The notes beneath the pieces are model-generated. The model did not search any database, had not been told where the DNA came from, and was given only the letters and a program-made list of their open reading frames with translations. From positions 36,171,001-36,235,000 of the forward strand of contig NC_016131.3 of NCBI RefSeq assembly GCF_000005505.3: 64,000 bases of DNA. Reading direction: 5' to 3'. Source of the stretch: Brachypodium distachyon. Lineage: Eukaryota; Streptophyta; Magnoliopsida; Poales; Poaceae. The position numbers were made by a program, and so were the translations under genes. Below, in pieces: positions 31,739-42,949 of the stretch (the first letter of the stretch is position 1; each line of letters begins with the position of its first letter).

Positions 31739-32701
31739 TGTCGTCGCTCAGGGCTTAGACACCGGCGATGCGAGGCACCCCTTTTTTGGTTCGGCAGTGG
31801 GCGTTGGGGATCGCTCCGGCGATCGCCGGCGAGGCCAATGATGGGCGCTGCAATGCAGAAGTCGGTTTACCCAGGTTCGGGCCACCCGGAGGTGTAAAAC
31901 CCTACGTCTTGCTTCTGATGTTTATTAGCCAATGAACAAGCCTTTACAAGGTTGTCAGGGGAGCCCCCGAGCGCTCTCTTCCCTTTCTGCTAAGTGGCTA
32001 CTTGCTACTTCTGGACTAAATCTCTCGGGATTGCAATCTACGCTCGAGTCTAACCTTCGGAAATCAGAACCCCTTGACCGATGGCGCGGGTCCTCCGTTT
32101 ATACTCAAGGGGATACCACAGGTGCCACATTCTGCATGGGGGACGCGCTCTAGGACACGAGTCGAACAGAGGCCCAAGGCAGCTGCCTTCGCTGCACTGG
32201 CATGCATGCACGGTGAGACGCACTGTAGCTAGGGCCAAATGTGTCCTAGATTCACTGCGGGCTACTCACTGCAAGCAACTCACTGTAGGTTGACTAGACG
32301 GGTAACCTCCTCCCTGTCGGAGCATTTAATGCTCGGCTTGTGCCACACTCCACGCTCTGACCAGACCTGCACAAAAGGAGCCTGCCGGGCAGACAAGTGG
32401 CGTCAATACTCTGCTTGCTAGGCATCGGCCCTGTTGTAAACGCCTGCGCCAGGGAACACTCTCCCCGGCAAGTGGGCTTCCCGGGGGGCGTCTTGATGGG
32501 GATCTTCACGCCGTCTTCCAAGGTAACCCCCGTAGCCCGGCTAGTCCTAGTCCACGGCAACTCCCTTCCCAGGCTCCTACCGGGCCGGTGCCTTCCCGGG
32601 CAGCTCGCACCGCGCTGCCCAGGGTGTCGTCCTTGCAGGAAGCAAGTGAGGCGACCCACACGTTGAGCAATGGTGGTACCCTGGGTGCCACTGGTGCGAC
32701 A
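31739..32701 (-). repeat. Tat-A 5' LTR
   Basis: 963 bp. As read on the minus strand it starts TGTCGCACC and ends CGACGACA. The TATA position (plus 32097-32103) reads TATAAAC here but TATAAAA in the 3' LTR. It directly precedes the PBS on the minus strand. Confidence 0.92.
32097..32103 (-). promoter_or_regulatory. TATA box position of Tat-A 5' LTR
   Basis: Minus strand gagTATAAAC followed by ggaggacc. The 3' LTR counterpart (8658-8664) is TATAAAA and the Tat-D LTR has CATAAAA at 50179-50185 before the same ggaggacc. Likely genomic RNA promoter. Confidence 0.6.
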
Positions 32702-32706
32702 TATTG
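32702..32706. repeat. Target site duplication of Tat-A, right copy (TATTG)
   Basis: Identical to 8295-8299. Immediately followed by the continuing LINE sequence. Confidence 0.92.
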
Positions 32707-33957
32707 AGCTCAAAATCTTCCACCTGTTGAGTGTTAGTGGAAGAGAACAGGAAAACGAAATAGGTTTTGAAAGTATTAGCAATTTGCTCAGGATCAAAGT
32801 GAGTATTACCTGTCTCATCTTGGATGGAAACTATTCTATTTCTTCTTCTTCTTTTCATAACAGCTTGATGAAAGAAGGATGTATTCCTGTCATTGTTCAT
32901 AGCCTAATGCTTTTTTGCACGCTGCCTCTGTTGTTCAGTTAGTTTGGTCAGTGTCTCTTTATAAGTTGTAACCAGAACTTCTTCTATGTTGTGATCTTGA
33001 AGATGAATGGGCTGTGATTGAATTTGTAGGATTTGCTCGTTGATTTCATCAAGCCGTTGCTGAAGAGGCTTTTTCTTTTTTGCACCATCTTCTGAGAGTA
33101 CCTGCCAGGTTAGTGGATCTAACACAAAAATTCTGATGATGAGTAGCAATCCATTGAGTTTTAGCCACATTTTGAAAGTCTTTCTCCATAAGCCACCAAT
33201 TTTCAAATTTGAAACTGAGACGAGGGCGGCGAAAGCTAGAGTCTGTAATAGTAAGAATAGGGGCATGGTTACTTAGAATGATAGGGAGATTGTAAACATT
33301 AGTGTTAGGAAAGGCAGCACACCAATCAACATTCCCTAAACATTTGCCCAAGCGCTCATAAAAAAAATTAGAAGTGAAACATTTCTTGCACCAAGTATAA
33401 GCAGGACCACTGAACCCCAAATCGATTAGACCACATCTTTTCACAAAGTGATTGAAACGCTGCATACGAGGAACATTGATACGAGTAGTACTTTTATCAC
33501 AGGGTAGCATAATATTGTTCAAGTCACCCATACATAGAACTGGGATATCTAGATTATCATACACAAAAGATTCTATCTTATCCCAGATTTGATCATCTAG
33601 GCAGTGGTACGGATCGCCATATATACAAGCCAGCGCAAAAGTCACTCTAGGGCTACCATTAGAGACTAAAGCTAGAACTAGGTTACTAGATATAAACTTC
33701 ATCGACATATCCACATCATGCTTCCACATCAGCCACAGACCACCAGCATGACCAGAAGCAGGGCAGACAATGCTATCAAAGAGATTAAAGCGATTTTTTA
33801 GTTGAAAGGAGGTAATCTTAGAAGATTTAGTTTCTGAAATAAAAATTACCTGAGCTTTTGTGGAGGAGATCAAACAGGTGAGGTGCTCCATTTTCCTACT
33901 GCCCACGCCCCCGCCCGAGCCTCGGCAGTTCCAGGCTATCAGGCTCATGGCACCCAT
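32702..33957 (-). pseudogene. LINE ORF2 N-terminus: AP-like endonuclease and start of RT
   Basis: The endonuclease nicks target DNA to prime reverse transcription. Visible from the N-terminus at 33957: IAWNCRGSGG (Asn), ISETKSS (catalytic Glu), GGLWLMWK, ACIYGDPYH, CMGDLNNIM (Asp/Asn pair), YTWCKK, then SNHAPI. The last motif is normally SDHxP, so the catalytic Asp is Asn. The preceding ERLDR is ERLGK. A frameshift near 33050 separates it from the connector (TKLTEQQRQRAKKH, NDRNTSFFHQ) leading into RT. Confidence 0.85.
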
Positions 33958-36492
33958 GGCACCTTAAAGGCTGGCGCCATCGCCTCTGCATCATCTTCCA
34001 GGTTGACTTCCAGAGCGGGATCATGCTGTTGCGTCAGATTTCCTCTAGTGGCGCTGATCTGAGTCTGTACTTGAACCTCGGACGAATCCCTTTCCCCCAA
34101 ATGACCATGAGTAGATACGACACCCACGACGGGGGGGGGGGGGGGGGGGCTCCATCTTGAGCACAAAAGCCAAGTCCTTCTTGAGTCTCATCAGTAATCT
34201 TGCCTTGAAGCTTGCTGTCCTGTTCAGTGTATGGATTGGAAGTACCTGCTGTGGAGCTACTAGCTTGTTTGCCAGCGATAGGAGTACTGGGGTGCAGTAG
34301 TGGCTCCAAATCCCTGCTGGTGCAGGCGGCGACAGAGATGTGGCCGCCCATCTCTCCGGCCTGTTTGCTTCCACGCCCATGGAGAGCACCAAGTCCACCG
34401 GAGTTGGCTGCTGCAGAAGGGGGATTGCTACCTCCAGCTCCAGAAATAGGAGGCACATCCCATCCCGAATATCTCCTTCGAATCCCCCACGAAAAGAAGG
34501 AAGAGGAACTACGACTAGTTCCTCCTCTCTGAGCAGCACTTCTTCCTCCTCTACCTCCAGTACTAGATCGGGGTGGTGGATCTGCTCTCCCAGACTCGCC
34601 GATGAACTCCAAGGAAGCAAGCTCGATCTGGAGGGGGGGTTCTCCAGATCCGCTATTGAAGAAACCCTCGGAGGTGGATTGGAAAGAGTGGGATGAGCTC
34701 GGAGCTCTGGCGAGGACGCCGTGCGCCAGCGCAGCATCACCGAAGGAGATGCTGGCCGGTTTTTTCACCGGAGGGAGACCGAGAATGGAGGTGGGATAGG
34801 AATGCCTCTTAGACGCGTGGGTGGATTTGTGTAGGTTGCTTGGCCTGGAGTTAAAGATGGGATGGGAAGAATTAACATCTTGACTTGGGTGTAGAGGCCT
34901 CTGCGATGAAGATGCCATTGCAGCAGCAGATGTGATGTTTTCAGTATGAGTCAGTGGAGCTGTAAGTCGTAGCTGCCTAGAGGAGACGAAGGGTTTAGAG
35001 CACATGTCCATTTTACCCTTTCCATTGAACGTGGTTGTTTCTGCTAGAAAGTAGTACTTCCTTTTGGGCCAGCAGCAAGATGTGGGTCCCATGTGTGCTT
35101 GACTAGTACTGCCCTTGTTCCTGGAGGACCAGGGTCTCTGAAAGTGTATATCCCTTTTTGCTTCCGGATTATTACTTGTTGCTTCTATATCATCTCCTGC
35201 AGAATTCTCATTTCCTCTTCGAGGGACTGCAGCAGAGTGTACAGCGAGGAATCAAGAGCTAGTTGAGAGTTTTCTGGAGCCTGTACTTCCATGCGGTCGG
35301 TAGCTTCAGTCATCACCTGATCCTCTTGTCCCTGTAACTCAGCCCGGTTGTTCTCCATCTGTGCTTCCACTGCAGCAGCCTTTGTGAGGTGTCCTCCATG
35401 CAGCTGAGGTGAATTAATTGCACCGAGTAACTGGGAGCTTCCATCATTAATGCGATTAGGCGAGTGAACAGTGCCGTCTTCAACCTCTGCTCCTTTCTCC
35501 ATGATTCCTCTCTGGTTCCTGTTTGCTGAAGAAACTTCACCTTCATCAAATCTTAGCTGCTTCCTTGGCATGATGTGCTTGGGATCTCTTGGATCTTCAA
35601 CACTGTCATAGTTGGAAGCTTGATCTTCCTTTGACCTGTCTGGGTCCTGATCAATCTGCGAGTTGAACATCCTTCTAAATCTCCTCAACATGACATTGCT
35701 CTCCAGGATCTCGTGATCAAGCTTTGTCTCTTGAGGGATTTCTTATATCTCTGTCATCCATTTACCAAATCTCTCAAAAGGGATATCAGCTACTGACTGT
35801 TTCTTAGCAATTCTTTCCATGAAAAGTTCTCTTCTCTTGCTGTAGTGAAGGACTGTATGAAACATAATTCCACAGAAGTTGCAGATTCTTCCTATTTTCT
35901 CATAGTGAATGTAAGCGGTAATGCTGGTAGATTCCGTGATAGTAAGCCTGACTCTATCCTTGACTGTCTTGAGAACATTAACCTTGGCTATGCCTAGGAT
36001 GTAAGAGCCTTTTGCAAACAACATACTTTCAGTTAACAGATGCAGATCTGAGGGCTCTCCTATTTTGCAGAGTATTCCTCTAAGCAAGTTAAGAGATCTT
36101 AAGGACTAGGGAATACCATAAATTCTAATAGGAACATAAAGAGTTTCAAAAGTGTAATCTTCATTGAACTTCCTATCTTCATCAGGGTTAATCCATTCAA
36201 TCAAAAGGTTATTTGATCCCATGGTCCAAGGTTGTTTAGCAATCACAAAGTGCATAGGCTCAGCAGAATGAAACTGTGCCATAAACAAGTTTGGAGCAAA
36301 CTCTACTATAAGATGGTAGTTCCTACCCCAAGATCTTGCCATGGCAACAGAAATGGTACGCTGTGAAATGTTCCTAGGTGTTCCTCCTGAGCAAGCAACT
36401 TTTAGAAGTAAGTTGTAATGAGAGGTGACAGCATACCCAGGTTGTACTTCTTGTACCTGAAGACTGAACTCTCTTGTCTTCACTGTTTTGCA
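33958..36492 (-). pseudogene. LINE ORF1 (gag-like, DUF4283/zinc-knuckle type)
   Basis: Minus-strand RNA-binding ORF1, broken into several frames. The N-terminal part (36106-36490) has the DUF4283-like core (MARSWGRNYHLIVEFAPN, FVIAKQPWTM). The middle (35743-36087) has the post-core block and a knuckle-like CNFCGIMFHTVLH, where the last Cys of CCHC is missing. Further segments (35185-35691 and 34030-35092) are low-complexity, acidic and serine-rich. A run of 19 G at 34131-34149 lies in its 3' part and would shift any frame. Confidence 0.72.
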
Positions 36493-36768
36493 GGCCCCGC
36501 CTGCACTCCCGAGCGTGGGTTGCTGGGGTGCCCCTTCCCAGCTAGCGCACCCGGCCAGTTGCCGGGGAGGCGTTTCTTCCACTTCCCGGGACCAGAGTTC
36601 CCGGGCGCTTCTTCTATTTCGGCCCTTTGCTTTGCTTCCACCAAGGGCCGTCTCATTGGGGCAGGCTTCCCGGGCCTATCGTTCCCGGGAGGTCAACCTG
36701 GCGGGGCTTTGCCACTGGCGACCCACGTGTCCCGTACCAGTGGGACCTCGTGGGCCACTGGTACGACA
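36493..36768 (-). repeat. Tat-B LTR fragment
   Basis: Ends ...ccactggtacgaca at 36768, which on the minus strand is the TGTCG LTR start. The interior begins gtagcccccgagcg as in other Tat copies. Only about 276 bp remain of an LTR expected near 1 kb. The edge contains a perfect 11-base inverted repeat (cgtaccagtgg ... ccactggtacg). Confidence 0.7.
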
Positions 36769-37068
36769 GTAGCCCCCGAGCGTGGGCCGGCAGCCTTGAA
36801 GCCCCCGTAAGTGCTATCCTCGATCGGTTGCCGGGCTACGCCCTATCCGACGCGTGGGTCCCGAGGGGGTCCCCCGGCACCCGGCCTTGTTGGCCGCATT
36901 TGTAGTTCCACTCTTCCAAGTGAAATGGTCGGGCGCACGATTTCGTGCCTTATCCCCCTTAACCACTAGAGAGGTAAGGCCACGTCACGCACCGCCATCT
37001 TAATCCCCGATTCTTTAGGGCACTTTATTGCCGATCGTGGGGGTGCCCGTTGCAGCCCGCCAGCCCCG

Positions 37069-37076
37069 ATAAATAT
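37069..37076 (+). promoter_or_regulatory. TATA-like box of antisense gene in Tat-B
   Basis: ataaatat about 95 bases before the ATG at 37162, at the same relative place as 9541-9549 in Tat-A. Confidence 0.5.
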
Positions 37077-37161
37077 CCAAGGTCGGCGGCGGGCACTCCC
37101 CATTGCCTCTTACTTCCGCCATTGCCCGCCAAGCTCCCCGCGCCCCATCCGCCAAGACATC

Positions 37162-38752
37162 AATGTCTTCCAAGGGCCAGAACCGACCCAAGGGGAGCAC
37201 TAGCAAAGGAGAGAAGCGTGAGAAGGCTAGCAAGAAAGAGCTGTCAGACCGAGCATGGAAGGATGAGGAAATACGGGCCAGGTTCGCCTTCTTCCCCCCC
37301 AGGTACAACGGCGAGGGGGTGGATAAGCTGGTCTTGGCACTCGCCACCAAGCAGAACGAGTACGGGCCGACGTGGATTCTCCCCGTCAGCGCGGAGCGTG
37401 ACCGACAGTACTTCCGGATCTTCGGGAGATTCATCCTAGCCGGGTTCGTGCCGCCGCACTCTTTTTCCTTTCCGCCATCATGGAGACCTACGGGCTCATC
37501 ATGGCGCAAATTCACCCCACGTCGTTCTTCACATTGGCTGTCTTCCAACACCTCTGTGAAGCGTTCATGGGGGCGATGTCATCGGTGGCTTTGTTCTGCC
37601 ACTTCTACTACCCGATGGTGGAGGCGAAGGCTCCCCTGTCCTCGGGAGTGGTGTTCCGATTCCGTGACAGGATCAAGTCAGATTTCATCCGGCTAGGGAA
37701 GAAGAAGATCGAGTTCGAGTGGCGCCGCGACTGGTGCTGGGTGCGCACCGACGAGCTCCAGGAGTTCCACGAGGAGCCCCTCGGGCCCCCAAGGGCTCTG
37801 ACGACTGGACGCTCCATGACCAGAAGGACGAGGAGGTAGCCCCAATTTGTGCCAAGATCAAGGTGCTTCGTGAGGCCGGGCTCACGGACATGGATGTAGT
37901 GCGCCACTTCATCGGGAGGCGCGTGGCTCCCCTACAGCGTTGCTCTCATCCGGCGTGGATGTACACTGGGCCAGGCGACCGAACCTGGCTGCAGCGCACA
38001 GAGCTCCCTCTGGAGGAGGTGCAATTCTGGGTGAAGGGCATCACCGGCGAAGACGAAGCCTACCGGCTGCCGCTGCTCGGAGCGCACCCGCTCCATGCCG
38101 GGATCCCGAACCCGGGAGCCTAGGATCTCCCACTCTGCGATGAGTGGGGCATCGTGGAGGATCCCTCGGCGCAGCCCCCCCCCCCCCCCCCGGAGCCTAG
38201 GCCCCGCAAGGGCAAGGAGCCGGCTGCCGATTTGGGGAAGGGGGGGGGCCAAGGCCAGGGCTCCTCCAGGCCGGAGGACTCGGACTCGGACTCCGACGAC
38301 GACGACGCTCCCCCGGCAGCCAGCGGGGTCGCCCCCCCCGGAAGCCAGCAGGGTCGCGCCGAAGGAGGATGACGAGGAAGATGACGTCCCCCTGGTGAGG
38401 CGGTCTACGGCGGAGCGGGCGAGCAGGCAGGAGGCCAGCCTGCAGGCTCAGGAACCTCACGCCGACGTGGGGACTGGGGCCTCCGGCAGCAGCGATGCGG
38501 CTGCAGCAGCCCCGACGGCTCCGCCTATTCCCCTCGCACGAAGCGGCCCCCCCGGCGAGGAACATCCTGGCGGACAGGGTGTTCAAGCTCAAACCGGCGG
38601 TGTGAGTTCGACATTCTTCTGAACGCTCTGGATTTTGCGAATTTGACATGTCGTCGAGGAAGAGGGGGCAGACCAGTATGTCGCCGGCAGCCCTGACCAA
38701 GAAGCCCCGCCCGACATCGGGCGGCGGTGACCAAGACGCCGCTGATGCAGCT
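37162..38752 (+). pseudogene. Tat-B antisense gene, N-terminal part
   Basis: Starts MSSKGQNRPKG. The same transposon-family domain as Tat-A follows: FAFFPPRYNG, IFGRFILAGFVPPHS, QIHPTSFFTLAVFQHLCEAF, SVALFCHFYYP, WCWVRTDEL, HPAWMYTGPGD, FWVKGITGED. Frame changes occur near 37473 and 37790, with a stop near 38123. A run of 17 C (38175-38191) and an acidic DSDSDSDDDD linker follow. FKLKPA then a gtgtgagt donor-like site at about 38600 marks the first intron position known from Tat-A. The rest of the gene is missing at the 38752 junction. Confidence 0.72.
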
Positions 38753-39524
38753 GTTGCGCTGATGTGGAGTCACAACAGCCGCTGAGGTGGTCGCATGTGC
38801 CGATCACCTTCAGCGCCGACGATCACCCAGCGTGGCAGGTGGGTTCAGGGGTAATACCTTCGTCGTCTCACCGATCATTAGGAATATGACGGTGACCAAG
38901 GTACTGGTGGACAACGGAGCGGGGCTTAACCTCCTGTCCGCCAGGCTGGTGGAAAAACTCGAGTTGTCGGTGGAGCAGCTGAAGTCCACCGACCCGTTTC
39001 GAGGGGTGAACCCCGGGATCGTGCGCCCGCTGGGGCGCATCATGCTGCCGGTCACCTTCGGGTCTCGGGAAGCGTTCAGGACCGACCACATAGTGTTCGA
39101 CGTAGCACACATGCCGTTGCCCTACAACGGGATCCTTGGTCGGCCAGCGCTGATCAAGTTCATGGCGGCTACGCACTGCACTTATGGCGTGATGAAGATA
39201 CCATCCGTGTATGGAGTCCTCTCCATCAGGTGCGACCTCAAGGACATGGCCTGGTGTGTGGGTGAGGTCGTCAGGGCTGCCGCCGCAGCTGACGCCGGCG
39301 ACGAAGATGCTGCCGAAAACGACAGCTTGTCGGGCGACGCCCCGGCAACGAAGAAGGCCCGCGCTACCCCGCAAGAGCTTGCCGGGGGAAGCGCAGACTC
39401 GAGCTCATGCCCCGGAAAGGGGCAGAAGCTCTGGGAGGAGGCCGCCAAGGTGAAGAAGCTGCCCCTCCAAGCCGGCAACAAGGAACGCACCGTCACCGTC
39501 GGTGCGAACCTTACTGCCGAATAG
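38753..39524 (+). pseudogene. Tat-C protease region, ending in TAG
   Basis: Begins with decayed gag C-terminal sequence and continues as VVSPIIRNMTVTKVLVDNGAG (active-site variant D-N-G-A), NLLSARLVEKL, YNGILGRPALIKFMA. The frame is open from 38787 and runs in frame into the RT through an amber codon at 39522-39524, with no other break, which makes readthrough a real possibility. Confidence 0.82.
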
Positions 39525-41058
39525 GAAGGCGCCCTCATCACTTTCCTCCAGGATAATGCTGACGTGTTCGCTTGGGAACCGTTGGATCTTCCCGGAATGC
39601 CCAGGGAGGTGATTGAGCACCTACTCGTGGTGCTCCCGGATGAGCGCCCCGTCAAGCAGAAGATTCGGCGGCAAGCACAAGAGCGTAAAGATTTCATCAA
39701 GCAGGAGGTGGACAAGCTCAAGGCTGCCGAGGCAATCAGGGAAGTTCTGTACCCCACTTGGCTGGCTAACCCTGTAGTAGTACCTAAAGCAGAGAATAAG
39801 CTTCGCATGTGTGTAGATTTTACTGATCTTAATCGTGCATGCCCCAAGGATCCCTTCCCTGTACACCGTATCGATCAAATAGTTGATTCTACCACTGGTT
39901 GTGACGTGCTGAGTTTTCTGGATGCTTTCTCCGGCTACCATCAGATTAAGATGGCGGTCGAAGATGAGGAAAAAACAGCGTTCATCACCCCGGTTGGCTA
40001 CTATTGTTATACATGCATGCCTTTCGGGTTGAAGAACACGGGCTCCACATTCCAGCGCGCCCTGCGTGAATGTTTGGGTCCCAGCTAGGCCGCAACGCGG
40101 AGGCCTACATGGACGACATCATCATCAAATCGAAATGTGGGGACTCGCTGATTGATGACCTGCGGGAGACGTTTGATAACCTCCGCAAGATCAAGCTCAA
40201 GCTGAATCCCGAGAAGTGCACCTTCGGTGTCAACTCCGGGCAGCTTCTGGGTTTCCTGGTTTCACACAGGGGGATACAAGCCAACCCGAGCAAGATAGAG
40301 GCCATCAAGAAGATGGAGGCCCCCCGCAAGGTGAAGGATGTCCAGCGGCTCAACGGCTGCGTTGCCGTGTTGGGACGTTTCATCTCCAGGCTGGGCGAAC
40401 GCACCCTGCCTTTCTTCAAGGTGATGAAGAAGATGGGTCCGGTTGACTGGACTCCTGAGGCCGAGGCGGCATTCCAAGAACTCAAACAGTACCTGAGGTC
40501 GCCGCCCGTCCTCGTCGCCCCCAAGCCGGGCAAGCCGCTGCTACTCTACCTAGCAGCGACTGGCCAGGTGGTCAGCTCGGTGCTGGTTGCCGAGAGGGAG
40601 AAAGATGTCCCAGGACTGAGGCTGCGGGGCACAGGGCTGAGCGACCCCTGGCAACCGCCTCGGACCCAGGGACCAACCCCGAGCTGGCTGCTTCTGCACC
40701 GCGGAAGCGATTGGGGCAGCACCCCGGTGTACTTCGTTAGTACGGTGCTGCGCGACGCGCGAAGCAGGTACCCACAAGTACATAAGCTCCTTCTGGGGAT
40801 TCTCCCTACGTCCCGCAAGCTGCGCGACGACTTTCAGGCACACCGCGTCACGGTGGTGTCGGGGTTCTGCCTTGAGCAGGCCCTCACCAACCGTGAAGCC
40901 ACCAGTAGGGTGGCCGAATGGAGGATGGAGTTGTCGGAGTTCGACCTCCACTTCACCAACTCTAAAAGCATCAAGAGTACGGCCTTGGCGGACTTCGTCG
41001 CGGAATGGACGTCAACAAGCGTGGAAGAGAATGAACCGGAGACCAGCCTGCCCGGCAA
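39525..41058 (+). pseudogene. Tat-C reverse transcriptase and first RNase H
   Basis: In frame after the TAG: FAWEPLDLPG, IREVLYPTWLANPVVVPK, MCVDFTDLNRAC, LSFLDAFSGYHQIKM, TCMPFGLKN, then catalytic AYMDDIIIK at about 40105. A one-base loss near 40078 (gggtcccag against gggaccccag in Tat-D) splits the frame just before YMDD. FLVSHRGIQANP, LGRFISRLGE, LLLYLAATGQVVSSVL, STVLRDAR and TNREATSR follow, the gypsy-type RNase H. All catalytic RT residues are present. Confidence 0.87.
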
Positions 41059-41690
41059 GTTGGACGAGGACCACTGGGTCCTCTACTTCGATGGCGCGTT
41101 CAGTCTCCAAGGAGCAGGTGCCGGGGTCGTCATCGAGTCACCGACAGGGGACCAGTTGAGGTTCGCTGTCCAGCTCGATTTCCCGAACTGCACCAACAAC
41201 ATGACGGAGTACGAGGGCTTGCTCGCCGGGTTGCGGGCGGCGGTCGCCCTCGACATCAAGTGCCTAGTTGTTCGGGGAGATTTCCAGCTCGTGATCAACC
41301 AGGTGAACAAGGACTAAGACTGCCCGCAGATGGCACCGTACGTGGAGGAAGTTCGCAAGCTAGAACGTAAGTTCAAAGGTTTGCGATTCAAGCACGTCAA
41401 GCGGAAGGATAACTTCGCTGCTGACGAGCTGGCCAAGGTGGCAGCAAAGCGTCGGAAGCCTCCGACGGGGGTGTTCTGTCAGAAGCAAGCGGCTCCTTCA
41501 GTTGCCCCCGAGCCGGCTACCGAGGATGCCCCTCCGGCAACCGAAGGAACCCCTGCAGCAGCAGGGGTCCATGCCGCTGACATAGCGGCATGCATTGGCA
41601 GGGAGACCCCTCCCTGGGCGGTGGAAATCGCCCGCTACTTGAAAGGGGAGGCTCTCCCGGAAGATGACGTTGCCGCGGAATGAGTAGCGC
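41059..41690 (+). pseudogene. Tat-C second (archaeal-type) RNase H
   Basis: HWVLYFDGAFSLQGAG (Asp), MTEYEGLLAGLRAA (Glu), VVRGDFQLVINQV (Asp), then NFAADELAKVAA. A nonsense change (TAC to TAA, about 41315) interrupts VNKD-DCPQ and another stop lies near 41681. The DFQL in place of DSQL is a further lesion. Confidence 0.82.
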
Positions 41691-42847
41691 GGCAAGCCAA
41701 AATGTACACTGTGGTGGATGGAAACCTCTACCGTAGGCGTGCAAATGGGGTCAAGCTCATCTGCGTGCCGTAAGACGAAGGGCGCACACTATTGGAGGAA
41801 ATACTTCGAGGCACCTGTTCACACGTGGCCTCCCAGGCCTTAGCCGGCAAGGCGTTTCAGCACGGTTTTTACTGGCCCATGGCCCTGGCCGACGCGGAGC
41901 GGCTGGTGAAGACGTGCGAGGCGTGCCAGTTCCACTCGAAGAAGAGCAACCAACCGGCGCAGGCACTACATGTCCTCCCTTCCTCGTGGCCGTTCGCGGT
42001 CTGGGGGCTCGACATCGTCGGCAAGCTACCGAGAGTGGTTGGCGGTTATGAATATTTGTTCGTGGCCATCGACAAGTTCTCCAAGTGGATAGAAGTGGAA
42101 CCAGTGCAGAAGGTGACCGTCCAGGCGGCCATCAAGTTCTTCAAAAGCATTTTGTGCCAATTTGGTGTGCCTAACAGCATCATCACCGACAACGGCACGC
42201 AGTTCACAAGCACAGTGTTCCAGGCCTATTGCGAAGGCATGGGCACTAAGTTGCACTTCGCGTCCGTCGCTCATCCAAGGAGTAACGAGCAGGCGGAGCG
42301 AGCCAACGAAGAAGTGCTGCGGGGGCTCAAGACGAGAACCTTTGACAAGCTCAAAGTCCACGGGAAACACTGGGTCGAAGAAATCCAGCCCGTGCTGTGG
42401 TCGACCAGGACCACACCTAGTCGGGCAACGGGCGAAACTCCTTTCGCCCTTGTCTACGGGGCAGAAGCGGTGCTGCCCCTCGAGCTCAAGCGGGGATCTC
42501 CCCGGGTACGCCCGTACGGCCACACCAGCCAACACGAGCAAAGGGTCGATGATCTAAACTTCATCGAAGAACTTCGATGCCGGGCTGCTGTGCGAGCCGC
42601 GCGCTACCAGCAAGGACTCCGTCGTTATCACGACAGGCGAGTCCGCCCTCGGGGGCTCGAGAACGGAGACCTTGTCCTGCGCCGGATACAAGGAACGAAG
42701 CCCGGGAACAAGTTGACTCCGAAATGGGAGGGCCCCTTCCGGGTAGTGCAGGTGACCAGGCCGGCGGCTCTCCGGCTGGAAATCGAAGACGGCTTGCTGG
42801 TGCCAAATAGTTGGAATATTGAGCACTTGCGCAAGTTCTACCCGTGA
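41691..42847 (+). pseudogene. Tat-C integrase
   Basis: A stop near 41771 precedes a long open part from 41792. The zinc domain reads CSHVASQ, one His fewer than CSHHVASR of other copies (a 3-base loss), with CEACQ retained. WGLDIVGKL, TDNGTQF and EQAERANEEV hold the catalytic Asp, Asp and Glu. GETPFALVYGAEAV and NIEHLRKFYP complete it. No chromodomain is present. Confidence 0.86.
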
Positions 42848-42943
42848 AGCGGCGGAGCCCGACCCTCAGGTGATGCCGCCGATGCATACCTCTCGAACTA
42901 GTGTAGTCGGGCAGCCCCCGTGGGTAAACCGCTAGTTATTGTG

Positions 42944-42949
42944 AATAAA
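42944..42949 (+). terminator. Conserved AATAAA after Tat-C integrase
   Basis: gtgAATAAAgataagtgttt lies 97 bases after the integrase stop. The same motif and spacing occur in Tat-D (56169-56174), and the motif is also present in Tat-E (minus 59818-59823) and Tat-A (minus 14471-14476). A poly(A) signal before the 3' domain would separate gag-pol mRNA from downstream transcripts. Confidence 0.6.

Larger units (their letters stand above)
8300..32701 (-). mobile_element. Tat-A: Ty3/Gypsy Tat-type LTR retrotransposon, minus strand, with nested Tekay
   Basis: Flanked by LTRs and a perfect 5-bp target duplication inside the LINE. On the minus strand the order is 5' LTR (31739-32701), PBS, gag, protease, reverse transcriptase remnant, two RNase H domains, integrase, 3' domain, antisense gene (on the plus strand, 9630-13068), 3' LTR (8300-9248). 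A Tekay element (14786-26357) splits the integrase. Without it Tat-A is about 12.8 kb. Dual RNase H and a long 3' domain with an antisense ORF are features of Tat-lineage elements. Deletions in the RT and several stops make it non-autonomous. Confidence 0.93.
32702..36492 (-). mobile_element. LINE retrotransposon, 5' half
   Basis: Continuation of the minus-strand LINE beyond Tat-A: the start of the reverse transcriptase, the endonuclease, then ORF1. The LINE sequence stops at about 36492, where GC-rich Tat LTR sequence begins. Any remaining 5' end would lie outside the window or be lost. Confidence 0.88.
36493..38752 (-). mobile_element. Tat-B: inverted 3' end of a Tat-type element
   Basis: Orientation minus, judged from the LTR edge at 36768 and the antisense gene lying on the plus strand, as in Tat-A. 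It holds an LTR fragment, the antisense promoter, and the first part of the antisense gene, then changes abruptly at about 38752 into plus-strand protease of Tat-C. It may be the left end of the element whose other half is Tat-E (59651 onward). Confidence 0.75.
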
